Shown: positions 1 to 6,221 of the stretch, piece by piece
Layout of the letters: each line of letters opens with the position of its first letter
How positions within the stretch are numbered: the stretch's first letter is position 1
NCBI GenBank assembly: GCA_022703195.1
Contig: JAKLEF010000072.1
Location: 1 to 8,804, forward strand
Direction: 5' to 3'
From: Candidatus Fermentibacterota bacterium
GTDB taxonomy: Bacteria; Fermentibacterota; Fermentibacteria; Fermentibacterales; Fermentibacteraceae
DNA: 8,804 nt
Translations under genes and position numbers: made by a program
The notes under the pieces: model-generated
Databases searched by the model: none
Told to the model about the DNA's origin: nothing
What the model saw: the letters and a program-made list of their open reading frames with translations, nothing else

Positions 1-611
1 GTGAGAGCCCGTCCGGCAACGGCGAGCCTGATCGCTCCGGCTACGACGAGCGAGACTCCGAGCAGGACCATCGTTCCCGCGAAGAGATCGAGCCTGTGGA
101 GCGTCCCGATGAGGCTGGTCAGCCCCGGGAGGTAGCTCTCGCCGTACACCACGTCGTAGACGCCCTCGAATCCCGAAAGCGAGCCTGCGAGCGTCGCCAT
201 CCTGTCGGAGTTCCTCCAGGAGGGCAGCAGGGCGATCTGCAGGGATGCGGGGAGCTGGAATCCCTCTCCCATCAGGTCGAGGAGCCCTGCCCTGTCTGGG
301 ATCTCGGCCCTGAACACCGCCTCCGCCTCGGCCGGAGAGACGTAGTAGACGGACAGCACGCCGTCCATTCCGCTCACGATGTCTGCCAGCGCTCGGGCAT
401 CGGCCTCCGCCGTGCCCGTCTCGAGGAAGACCTCGATCCCGACCTCGCTCTGCTCACGCTCCAGTATCCTCCTGAGATTCCAGGTGACGACCAGGAACGT
501 GTCGAACACGACGAACGACAGGCTCACCATGAGGAACGTCGAGGCGAGGGCGGACTTCTTGCCGCTCATGTTGAGCCAGGTCTCCCTGATGACGGGCATG
601 GCGGGGATCAC
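1..611 (-). CDS. ftsX: Cell-division ABC transporter permease FtsX (C-terminus cut by window edge)
   Basis: FtsX is the inner-membrane partner of the ATPase FtsE. In known systems the FtsEX complex recruits and activates peptidoglycan hydrolases at the division septum. About 203 residues are visible and the reading frame runs off at base 1, so the later membrane segments are missing (family members are usually about 290-350 residues). I see a short cytoplasmic head, a first hydrophobic segment at about 22-44, a 130-residue soluble loop with the alternating alpha/beta look of the FtsX extracellular domain (for example VYYVSPAEAEAVF near 88-100), and the start of a second membrane segment at about 176-198. 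I place the start at GTG 611, which overlaps the ftsE stop by four bases (GTGA) and has GGGGGAG five bases upstream. An ATG at 599 is the alternative. Position directly after ftsE and the membrane layout make the call strong; sequence similarity itself is moderate. Confidence 0.85.
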   Translation of the reverse strand, partial: MIPAMPVIRETWLNMSGKKSALASTFLMVSLSFVVFDTFLVVTWNLRRILEREQSEVGIEVFLETGTAEADARALADIVSGMDGVLSVYYVSPAEAEAVFRAEIPDRAGLLDLMGEGFQLPASLQIALLPSWRNSDRMATLAGSLSGFEGVYDVVYGESYLPGLTSLIGTLHRLDLFAGTMVLLGVSLVVAGAIRLAVAGRAL

Positions 612-1284
612 ACGTACTCCCCCGGCCTGAAGTCCGAAGGATCCCTCAGGCGGCCCTGGTCTATGAAGACGAGCCTGGCGAGCCCCGGAGGGATCTGCCT
701 GGGGTCGTGCGTGGCCATAAGGACGGCGGTGCCGCTCCTGTTGATGTCCACGAGGAGCTCGATAACCCTGCGGGAGACCATCGGATCCAGATTGCCGGTG
801 GGCTCATCGGCCAGCAGCAAGGATGCGCCACCATGGCCCGGGCCACGGCAACTCTCTGCTGCTCGCCGCCCGAGAGCTCGTGGGGCATGGAAAGCCGCCT
901 GTGGCTGAGCCCCAGCTCGCCGAGGAGGGAGAAGACCCTCTTCCTTACGGCGCGCGGGCCTGCGCCTGCCACCTGCAGGGGCAGCGCCACGTTGTCGAAG
1001 ACGGTCCTGTCCGGCAGGAGCCTGAAGTCCTGGAAGACCACGCCTATCTTCCGGCGGAGCTCGTGGAAGTCGGAAGGCTTCATCCTGTCCGAGGCGAAGC
1101 CCGCCACCTCCACGCGGCCCCTGGAGGGGAGATCGCCCATCCAGATCAGCCGGAGTATCGTCGTCTTCCCCGCCCCGCTCGGACCGGTCAGCACCACGAA
1201 CTCGCCGGGATCCACGCTGAAGGAGACATCCTCGAGAGCGGGCCACTCCGAATAGGATCGGCAGACCCTGTCGAACATTATCAT
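608..1284 (-). CDS. ftsE: Cell-division ATP-binding protein FtsE, interrupted by a frameshift near 820
   Basis: FtsE is the cytoplasmic ABC ATPase that powers FtsX in septal wall remodelling. The first frame (1284 down to about 820) opens MIMFDRV, matching the usual family start. It has Walker A GPSGAGKT at 34-41, the Q-loop VVFQD with Q85 and the ABC signature LSGGEQQR at 137-144. After ARAMVAHP (P155, codon 822-820) this frame loses all family resemblance and stops at 661. The family sequence resumes in another frame with LLLADEPTGNLDP (Walker B and D-loop), then LMATHD (H-loop), ending at the TGA at 608. Restoring the frame needs one added base or two removed; the expected spacing before LLLADEP fits a four-base loss best. 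If real, only a 207-residue ATPase without Walker B would be made, so the gene would be inactive. A sequencing or assembly error is at least as likely. A GTG at 1302 is an in-frame but less likely start. Confidence 0.9.
617..623 (-). promoter_or_regulatory. Ribosome binding site of ftsX
   Basis: The motif GGGGGAG lies five bases before GTG 611, inside the last codons of ftsE. It favours the GTG start with a four-base stop/start overlap over the ATG at 599, which would leave the motif too far away. The arrangement suggests translational coupling of ftsX to ftsE. Confidence 0.5.
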
Positions 1285-1301
1285 CGCTCGTGCCCCCGGC
1301 A

Positions 1302-1334
1302 CCCGAGGCGCCGGCCCGGTACGGGCACCTCGGG
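1302..1334 (-). other. Hairpin upstream of ftsE
   Basis: Bases 1302-1312 and 1324-1334 are complementary over 11 positions with one G-U wobble in the minus-strand transcript, enclosing an 11-base loop. The arms read CCCGAGGTGCC and GGCGCCTCGGG. It lies 17 bases before the preferred ftsE start. No T-run follows on the minus strand, so it is not a canonical intrinsic terminator. It could be a U-less terminator, an RNA-processing or stabilising element, or a structure that limits ftsE expression. The structure is seen; the role is inferred. Confidence 0.5.
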
Positions 1335-1338
1335 AGGC

Positions 1339-1355
1339 GATCCCCCGGCGGGATC
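1339..1355 (-). other. Small hairpin overlapping the stop codon of the S4 gene
   Basis: The sequence GATCCC, a five-base loop and GGGATC form a perfect six-pair stem that begins within the TGA stop (1356-1354) of the S4-domain gene. It sits four bases before the larger hairpin at 1302-1334. There is no downstream T-run. The pair occupies nearly the whole S4-ftsE gap, so together they may mark the end of one transcript or a processing site. It could also arise by chance in GC-rich DNA. Confidence 0.35.
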
Positions 1356-1638
1356 AGGCCTGACCGGCACTGCCGGGCACCCCATCGGGCGTGACTTCGT
1401 GGAAGAGAGACGGACGGTCACGCCTGGCCACCTGCCTGCCGGCGGGCAGGGCATCGACGATGAACGACGCATCGCGGCCGTCGGGCATGGACATGTCGAT
1501 CCTGTCGCCGGCGGATATCCTCGCAGCCGGCTTGGCGGTCCGTCCGTTGATCCTGACGAATCCGCCGTCGCAGGCGTCTCCGGCGAGGCTCCTCGTTCTG
1601 AGGATGCCGGCCAGCCGGAGGAAGACGTCAATCCGCAT
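1354..1638 (-). CDS. Small S4-domain RNA-binding protein, Hsp15/RqcP family
   Basis: This 94-residue protein starts MRIDVFLRLAGILRTRSLA and continues with GGFVRINGRTAKPAARISAGDRI. That is the S4 RNA-binding fold as found in Hsp15 (HslR) and RqcP: a two-helix start, then the VxINGxxAKPxxxIxxGD beta turn. Relatives bind the 50S subunit carrying a stalled peptidyl-tRNA. RqcP works with RqcH to add C-terminal alanine tails in ribosome quality control, whereas Hsp15 of E. coli rescues free 50S-nascent chain complexes. Which role applies cannot be told here. Length is typical (80-135 residues). The ATG at 1638 lies inside the last codons of the SurA-like gene (11-base overlap) and has no clear ribosome binding site, suggesting translational coupling. 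The tail after about residue 80 is low-complexity. An LPAGRQ stretch at 64-69 is encoded by a palindrome (see separate entry). Confidence 0.85.
   Translation of the reverse strand: MRIDVFLRLAGILRTRSLAGDACDGGFVRINGRTAKPAARISAGDRIDMSMPDGRDASFIVDALPAGRQVARRDRPSLFHEVTPDGVPGSAGQA
1431..1450. repeat. 20-base near-perfect palindrome inside the S4 gene
   Basis: Bases 1431-1450 equal their own reverse complement except at one symmetric position pair. On the minus strand the stretch encodes most of LPAGRQ. Alignment by eye to RqcP-type proteins suggests no extra length at this point, so it is not clearly an insertion. I see only this one copy in the window. Confidence 0.4.
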
Positions 1639-2890
1639 CCCGGGTGTAGATGACGGGCACCGCCGTCCGGAGGGAGTCGACGAGCGAGTTCAGCCCGTGC
1701 GTGTAGACGACGTTCCTCGCCAGGTCGTCGAGCCAGTCGCGTTCGAAGCCGGTCCAGTCGAATCCCTGCGCGGCGCCGTCGTCCCTGATGATGGCATAGG
1801 CGGATGCGTCACCGAGGAGGACGGGGCCGGAAATCGACCCGGGGCTGGACGAAGCCAGGAGCCCGGCCGCCTCGGGGATGGAGTTCTCGACCAGCACGAT
1901 GCCCAGGGTTCCGCCGTCCCTCGATGACAGGGGATCGGCGCTCCACCGCAGTGCGGCCTCCCCGAAGGCGACGGCGCCGGACCTGACGAGCGAGGCAACC
2001 GAGTCGGCCAGGCTGCCGGCACGGTCGGCATCATCCTGTTCCAGATCGAGGAGGATCAGGATGTGGCTCGCCGTCATCATCCCGGTCGAATCACGGGAGT
2101 CGAGCCTCGCGAGGTGCGCCCCGTAGGGCGAGAGGAACGGCCGGGACATGCCGCCCGGCTCGAGGGCGTCCAGGGCGGCCACGAACGTGGGGGTCATGTC
2201 GCCCGGTCCGAACTGGCCCAGGAAGCCGCCTTCGGCCGCCGAACCGGGATCCTGGGAATACTGCACGGCCAGGTCGTCGAAGGACTCGCCTGCCGAAATC
2301 CTGTCGGCGAGACCCGCGAGGAACACCAGGGCCGAGTCGGCCTCCGGCCCTCCGGGGAGCACGGGTATAAGGATCCAGGACAGGTTCCTGGGCATCAGCT
2401 CCTCTTCGAGGATGTCGAGATTGGAGTTGAGGTAGCTCACGGGGTCGGCGGGCAGCGTTTCGAGCAGCTTCGACGTCTTCGACTGGACGAAATCCGAGAC
2501 GGCCCGCTGCTCGCCCATGAGGTCCGAGAGCTGCAGCCTGAGTTCGTCCTCGGAGAGCCCGGCCTCCGCGAGAGCCGAGAGATACTGCTGTTCGGATCCG
2601 AACTCCTCCCTCATCTCCTCGATCCGGCCATCGACCATGGCCGCGACCGCCTCCGGGCCGGGGAAGAACCCGGCGTCCCTGGCGCCCTCGACCAGGAGCC
2701 TCTCCTCGACGATCTCCGAAAGGGCGACGGCGAAGGAGGCTGAGTCGCCGGGGACGGGACGCGAGAGGGCCTCAGCCGTCGCAGCGAGCCTGTCGTAGAT
2801 CTCCGATCTGAGGATGGGATAGTCGCCGACCACAGCCTCGATCCGGTCGGCGGTACCCCAGGCGGAAACCAGGATCATCAGCGCCAGCAT
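1628..2890 (-). CDS. surA: SurA-like periplasmic chaperone / peptidyl-prolyl isomerase with two parvulin domains
   Basis: The 420-residue protein has SurA order: short leader, N-terminal chaperone domain, two parvulin (PpiC/rotamase) domains and a C-terminal helix region. Mature-type sequence begins ADRIEAVVGDYPILRSEI (14-31), a classic SurA start. The N-domain runs to about 160. Parvulin 1 is about 168-263 (YSQDPGSAAEGGFLG, ending SPYGAHLARL). Parvulin 2 is about 272-370, opening ASHILILL with the conserved HIL but with a degenerate end (SAYAIIRD in place of GFHIIKL). SurA escorts unfolded outer-membrane proteins across the periplasm. The leader is odd: MLALMILVSAWGTA has no basic residue and is only 14 long. 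An in-frame TGA two codons before ATG 2890 rules out a longer start. The gene overlaps its upstream neighbour by 13 bases and the S4 gene by 11. The family call is firm; orthology to E. coli SurA is inferred from architecture. Confidence 0.85.
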   Translation of the reverse strand: MLALMILVSAWGTADRIEAVVGDYPILRSEIYDRLAATAEALSRPVPGDSASFAVALSEIVEERLLVEGARDAGFFPGPEAVAAMVDGRIEEMREEFGSEQQYLSALAEAGLSEDELRLQLSDLMGEQRAVSDFVQSKTSKLLETLPADPVSYLNSNLDILEEELMPRNLSWILIPVLPGGPEADSALVFLAGLADRISAGESFDDLAVQYSQDPGSAAEGGFLGQFGPGDMTPTFVAALDALEPGGMSRPFLSPYGAHLARLDSRDSTGMMTASHILILLDLEQDDADRAGSLADSVASLVRSGAVAFGEAALRWSADPLSSRDGGTLGIVLVENSIPEAAGLLASSSPGSISGPVLLGDASAYAIIRDDGAAQGFDWTGFERDWLDDLARNVVYTHGLNSLVDSLRTAVPVIYTRDAD

Positions 2891-3744
2891 GACTCATCGA
2901 CCTCTACTTCCCTGACTGCCCTGGCGGCGTCCAGGAGGCTGTCCACCACGGCGAGCCGCTCCTGTTCGAGCATCACCTGGGACAGGCTCTGTACGACCCT
3001 GGCCGTGTCCGTCAGCGGCCTCGTCTCGGTAACCAGGAAGATGTGCCATCCGAGATCGGAGCCCACCACTCCGCCCAGTCCATCCAGGCGGCCCGTGACG
3101 GCCGGAAAGCCCCTGCCCGTGAGTTCGCCCCCCACCATGAACCCCATGTCACCGCCGATTGCAGCCTTCTGGCCCAGGGATATGTTCTCGGCCGTCACCT
3201 GGAAGCTCTGGCCGGCCGAGATCCTTGCCCGGAGCGATTCCGCCGCGAGGCTGTCGGCGGTCAGTATCTCGAAGTAGTGTCTCTCGACGAGGTACAGCAG
3301 GCTGTCAGTGCGCATGAGGGCCATAACCTCGTCGGCCGTGGGCTCCTCCACCGACGCCAGGGCCGACTCGAGCATCAGGTCGCGGAGATAGACCTGCCTG
3401 GCCCTGCGCTGGATGAACCCGGAGACCACCGGATCCTCGAGGCCCGATTCGACCGCGAGCTGAGCAAGCAGTTCGTCCTCGACCCATGATTCGGGCCCTG
3501 GCCCGGTTCCCACCAGGCTTATCTCGTCGGCATAGAGGCACCTGTCACCGACGCTCGCGGCCACATGGCGATCAGGATCGGCGCCGCCCTCACCGGTGGC
3601 CGGCATCCCGTCGTCGACGGCGGCGGACCGGCCTGCGAGAAGGAAGGCCCCGAGGATGACCACGACGGAGACGGCCACCGCGACCGCCGGCAGCAGCCTG
3701 CCGGTCCCGGCACCGTTGCCGGGCTCACTGGCTGACGTGCTCAA
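2878..3744 (-). CDS. Membrane-anchored parvulin-like (PpiC-domain) protein
   Basis: The protein is 288 residues from TTG 3744, or 298 from ATG 3774. It has a short polar head, one hydrophobic segment at about 17-38 (LLPAVAVAVSVVVILGAFLL), probably an uncleaved anchor, a linker, a helical N-domain (about 60-145) and a parvulin-like domain at about 152-243. Family marks are GGDMGFM at 197-203 and GWHIFLVTE at 232-240, matching the usual GGDLGW and GFHIIKLLE. The usual Cys or Asp before GGD is replaced (ISLGQKAAIGGD), so isomerase activity is doubtful and a holdase/chaperone role is possible. I prefer TTG because GGAGAG lies five bases before it; the extra codons after ATG 3774 include TTT, TTT, AGA and TGC, which look unlike this gene's usual choices. 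It overlaps both neighbours by short stretches, consistent with one operon. It resembles PrsA/PpiD-like anchored foldases; no specific orthologue is claimed. Confidence 0.8.
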   Translation of the reverse strand: MSTSASEPGNGAGTGRLLPAVAVAVSVVVILGAFLLAGRSAAVDDGMPATGEGGADPDRHVAASVGDRCLYADEISLVGTGPGPESWVEDELLAQLAVESGLEDPVVSGFIQRRARQVYLRDLMLESALASVEEPTADEVMALMRTDSLLYLVERHYFEILTADSLAAESLRARISAGQSFQVTAENISLGQKAAIGGDMGFMVGGELTGRGFPAVTGRLDGLGGVVGSDLGWHIFLVTETRPLTDTARVVQSLSQVMLEQERLAVVDSLLDAARAVREVEVDESCWR

Positions 3745-4546
3745 GCAGTCTCTCCGGATAAACCGAAACGGCATGGAGGGTCTCGAGGGAGTCGAGCAGG
3801 GTCATGACGGCCGTTTCCTGTGCGTCCATCATGAGCTCGTCACCTGCGAGCTGGAAGATCTCCTCGTCGGACGGGGCCGGCACGATGGGCCTGGTCTCCA
3901 GCAGCTTGATGATGTGGAACCCCATGGAAGTCTCGATTATGCCGCTCGTCTGACCCGGGGACAGGGAGAAGGCGGCCTCCTCGAACCCGAGCACGGCCTG
4001 CCCGCGGCGGAGCCAGCCGAGGTCGCCGCCCTCGGCCGCGCTGGGGCAGATCGATACCTCCTGGGCCAGGACGTCGAAGCTCTCGCCCGCCTGCAGCCTG
4101 GCCTGGGCCGCCTGAGCCTGCGCCATGTCGGGGAGGAGTATGTGCCTGGCGTGGATCTCTATCTCGTAACTCCCCCTCCAGGCCGACACGTAGTTCTCGA
4201 CCGTGAGGAGGGACATCTCAACATCCGCGGTCTGCTCTCCGAGGTAGGCCTCCAGGAGGATCTGCCGTACCGCCTGGTCGATGGCATAGGCGATCTCGGG
4301 CCTCTGATCCATGCCGTCGGCCATGGCGGCATGGACCACCAGCTCTTCGCGCACCCAGCTCCTGAGCATCTCCTCGGCTTCGGCCTCGCTGCCGACCGCC
4401 AGATACTGCCGGTTCTCCTCCCCGCCCACCATGGCTACGAGCTGGTCCCAGGTGAGGGTGGACTCGTCGACAGAGGCGAGAACGTCGGCCCGGGCCGGCG
4501 TGGGAAGCAGGATGAGGATCGTCGCGGCGAGGACAGCATATCGCAT
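3725..4546 (-). CDS. Secreted parvulin-type peptidyl-prolyl cis-trans isomerase
   Basis: The 273-residue protein begins with a clear signal peptide, MRYAVLAATILILLPTPARA, probably cut after A20. Residues 21-125 form a helical SurA/PrsA-like N-domain. A canonical parvulin domain fills 131-217: ARHILLPD with H135, VSICPSAAEGGDLGWL with C167, and MGFHIIKLLE with H211. The His/Cys/His set seen in active parvulins is complete, and SICPS matches E. coli PpiC. It should catalyse cis-trans isomerisation of prolyl bonds in exported proteins, in the periplasm. A helical tail of about 50 residues follows. The ATG at 4546 has GGGGG upstream and lies 19 bases after the lipoprotein stop, so the two are probably co-transcribed. 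This is the only member of the four-gene foldase block that looks fully catalytic. Specific orthology (PrsA, PpiC, Cbf2) cannot be settled. Confidence 0.9.
   Translation of the reverse strand: MRYAVLAATILILLPTPARADVLASVDESTLTWDQLVAMVGGEENRQYLAVGSEAEAEEMLRSWVREELVVHAAMADGMDQRPEIAYAIDQAVRQILLEAYLGEQTADVEMSLLTVENYVSAWRGSYEIEIHARHILLPDMAQAQAAQARLQAGESFDVLAQEVSICPSAAEGGDLGWLRRGQAVLGFEEAAFSLSPGQTSGIIETSMGFHIIKLLETRPIVPAPSDEEIFQLAGDELMMDAQETAVMTLLDSLETLHAVSVYPERLLEHVSQ
3750..3755 (-). promoter_or_regulatory. Ribosome binding site supporting a TTG start
   Basis: GGAGAG lies five bases before TTG 3744, within the end of the upstream parvulin gene. The competing ATG at 3774 has only a weak GAG at a similar distance and would create a 50-base overlap. 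The site therefore decides, though not conclusively, for the TTG start. Confidence 0.5.
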
Positions 4547-4565
4547 TGGAAACCCCCGTCTCGTT

Positions 4566-6173
4566 TCAGTAGGAACCGGACCACGGATCGACGTTCTCGA
4601 CCGCGGAAGTGTCTATCTCTACACCCATGTCGGCAGCCAGTTCCTCCATGAAGGCGTCGAAGGTCTCCTGGATGCGCACGGCCCTGCAGTCGTCCGACAG
4701 GATGCCCCAGATCTCGGCGGGTTCGGCTTGCTGTTCGGGCAGGATCTCCACGACCTGGAAGTAGGCTCTGGCCCCCTCCACGCCCATCTCGAGCGGACCG
4801 CAGACGACACCCGGAGACTGCGAGAACACCGCATCCGCGATCGCTCCGAAGGCCTCCGCCGGCTGCGGCTCTGTGGGGGCGGGGGAACCGGATTCGTCGA
4901 CGAAGGTCCAGGAGGAGAGCTCGTCGAAGGAATCAGGGGTCCCGATGGAATCGGCCGCCTCCTCCGGGATATAGGCCAGCAGCGCGGACCTACGCTCGGG
5001 GATCATGTAGGAAGCCCCGTTCGAGTCGTACCAGGCCATCACCTCCGCCGAATCGGGCGCTTCGACCGCATCCAGCACGTTCAGCCGGAGAAGGTGCTCG
5101 ACCGAAGCCATGGCCGCGACCGGTGCGAGGATCGAATCCGGCACGCCCTCCGAACGGGCTCTGTCGGCCGCCCACCTGGTCTGTGCCACGGAGCTCACGT
5201 AATACCAGAGATCGATGCCGGCGCCTGCCCCCGACTGGTCCGGCGGCAGGAACGCCGAAAGCTCGGCGGGCGGGTTGCCGAAGAAACACCAGCGCCCCGT
5301 GCGGGTTGCCAGATCGACCATGTCGCCTGCCGTCACCTGTCCGCCGGCGTAGAAGGCCAGCACCTCCGACCTGTCGATCCCGGATGTGTCCGTCATCCCG
5401 TACTGGCCGCCTTCGACCGAGAGCCTGCGGGCGAGAGCCTCGATGGCCGTGCTCCTCGGATCGAGCGCCAGTTCCGACTTGAGCACCTTCTGGAATGCCG
5501 ATACCGCGACCTCGGGGGGCACCGAATCGAGAAGGGCCTCCTGCCCGGTCTCGAGTTCGGCGACTGCCCAGACGCCGTAGAGGGGTGCGATGAACGGCCC
5601 GGTTCCGGCATGGCCCGAGAACGCCTCCTCGATGTCCGCCGGGAACTGCCAGAGGTAGCCGTCCATTCGCCTGTAGCTCGAACCGCCCATGCTCCAGGGC
5701 GCCAGGGCCATGGGCATGCCGGCCGGGAAGTCCGGGGAGCCCCATGCGTCGAGTGCGTGAACAGCACCCATGCTGTCCGGCAGGAGAATCACTTCCAGGG
5801 AGAACGTGCGGGACAGGTCGATGAAGTCCTCCATGTCAGGGTTCTCCTGCATGTAGGCGGAGAACCTCTGCTCCGTCCATGAAGCCGACAGGGCGGCATC
5901 CTGGTAGAGGGACACCCACCATTCCGATCCGGGCGCGCCCATGCGCTCCGCGGCCTGCTCGAGGAGGTCCTTGTCGACCAGCCTCTCGACGAGAGAGAGC
6001 CTTCCTCCGGGAGAGAGCACCTCCACCTGCTCGGAAGGGCTGAGCCGCTGGAAGGCCTGCTCGAAATCCTGCTCCGTGATCTGCCTGTCGCCAACTGTGG
6101 CCAGCACGTCGGGCTTCGACCCGCATCCGGCTGCGAGGACGACGGCCGCAAGACCCAGCGCTCCATAACGCAT
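4566..6173 (-). CDS. SurA/PpiC-related lipoprotein with two degenerate foldase units
   Basis: The 535-residue protein opens with a lipoprotein signal peptide, MRYGALGLAAVVLAAGC, with Cys17 as the probable lipidated residue. After it, DVLATVGDRQITEQDFEQAF (22-41) and LVERLVDKDLLEQAAERMG (61-79) are typical of the SurA_N/PpiC chaperone domain. Residues 125-210 have the layout of a parvulin domain but lack HIL and GFHI. A second N-domain-like start, VLAFYAGGQVTAGDMVDLA (271-289), leads to a second parvulin-like segment at about 392-480, also without catalytic residues. The protein thus seems to be two diverged copies of one chaperone unit. It is likely tethered to a membrane facing the periplasm and acts as a non-enzymatic chaperone; this is inference. 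I chose ATG 6173 over GTG 6182 because AGAGGTGA lies five bases before the ATG. It follows mfd by 48 bases and precedes the active parvulin by 19. Confidence 0.8.
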   Translation of the reverse strand: MRYGALGLAAVVLAAGCGSKPDVLATVGDRQITEQDFEQAFQRLSPSEQVEVLSPGGRLSLVERLVDKDLLEQAAERMGAPGSEWWVSLYQDAALSASWTEQRFSAYMQENPDMEDFIDLSRTFSLEVILLPDSMGAVHALDAWGSPDFPAGMPMALAPWSMGGSSYRRMDGYLWQFPADIEEAFSGHAGTGPFIAPLYGVWAVAELETGQEALLDSVPPEVAVSAFQKVLKSELALDPRSTAIEALARRLSVEGGQYGMTDTSGIDRSEVLAFYAGGQVTAGDMVDLATRTGRWCFFGNPPAELSAFLPPDQSGAGAGIDLWYYVSSVAQTRWAADRARSEGVPDSILAPVAAMASVEHLLRLNVLDAVEAPDSAEVMAWYDSNGASYMIPERRSALLAYIPEEAADSIGTPDSFDELSSWTFVDESGSPAPTEPQPAEAFGAIADAVFSQSPGVVCGPLEMGVEGARAYFQVVEILPEQQAEPAEIWGILSDDCRAVRIQETFDAFMEELAADMGVEIDTSAVENVDPWSGSY

Positions 6174-6178
6174 CGGTG

Positions 6179-6186
6179 TCACCTCT
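6179..6186 (-). promoter_or_regulatory. Ribosome binding site of the foldase lipoprotein
   Basis: AGAGGTGA lies five bases before ATG 6173, a near-ideal Shine-Dalgarno. The in-frame GTG at 6182 lies inside this motif and would have no spacer, so the ATG is the start. This gives a 17-residue lipoprotein leader beginning MRYG. Confidence 0.65.
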
Positions 6187-6221
6187 CGAAAATGTGGGTG
6201 TAGTCGGGTATTGATAGCATC

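Noticed and set aside
815..830. Programmed ribosomal frameshift in ftsE
   Set aside because: No slippery heptamer is present at the junction, no stop codon is positioned to stimulate shifting, and FtsE is not known to use recoding. The spacing also suggests missing bases rather than a slip.
1302..1334. Hairpin as a canonical rho-independent terminator for the foldase operon
   Set aside because: No T-tract follows the stem on the minus strand; the next bases are GC-rich. It is kept only as a structured element of unknown role.
4311..5882. Long open frame on the plus strand (about 520 codons), and others such as 3596-4651, 2063-2743 and 823-1653
   Set aside because: They lie opposite clear minus-strand genes with recognised domains. 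Their translations are rich in Arg, Gly, His and Pro with no family motifs, as expected for antisense frames in GC-rich DNA.
6174..6221. Promoter in the 48-base gap between mfd and the lipoprotein gene
   Set aside because: It contains a few AT-rich bases but no convincing -35/-10 pair with proper spacing; only the ribosome binding site is supported.
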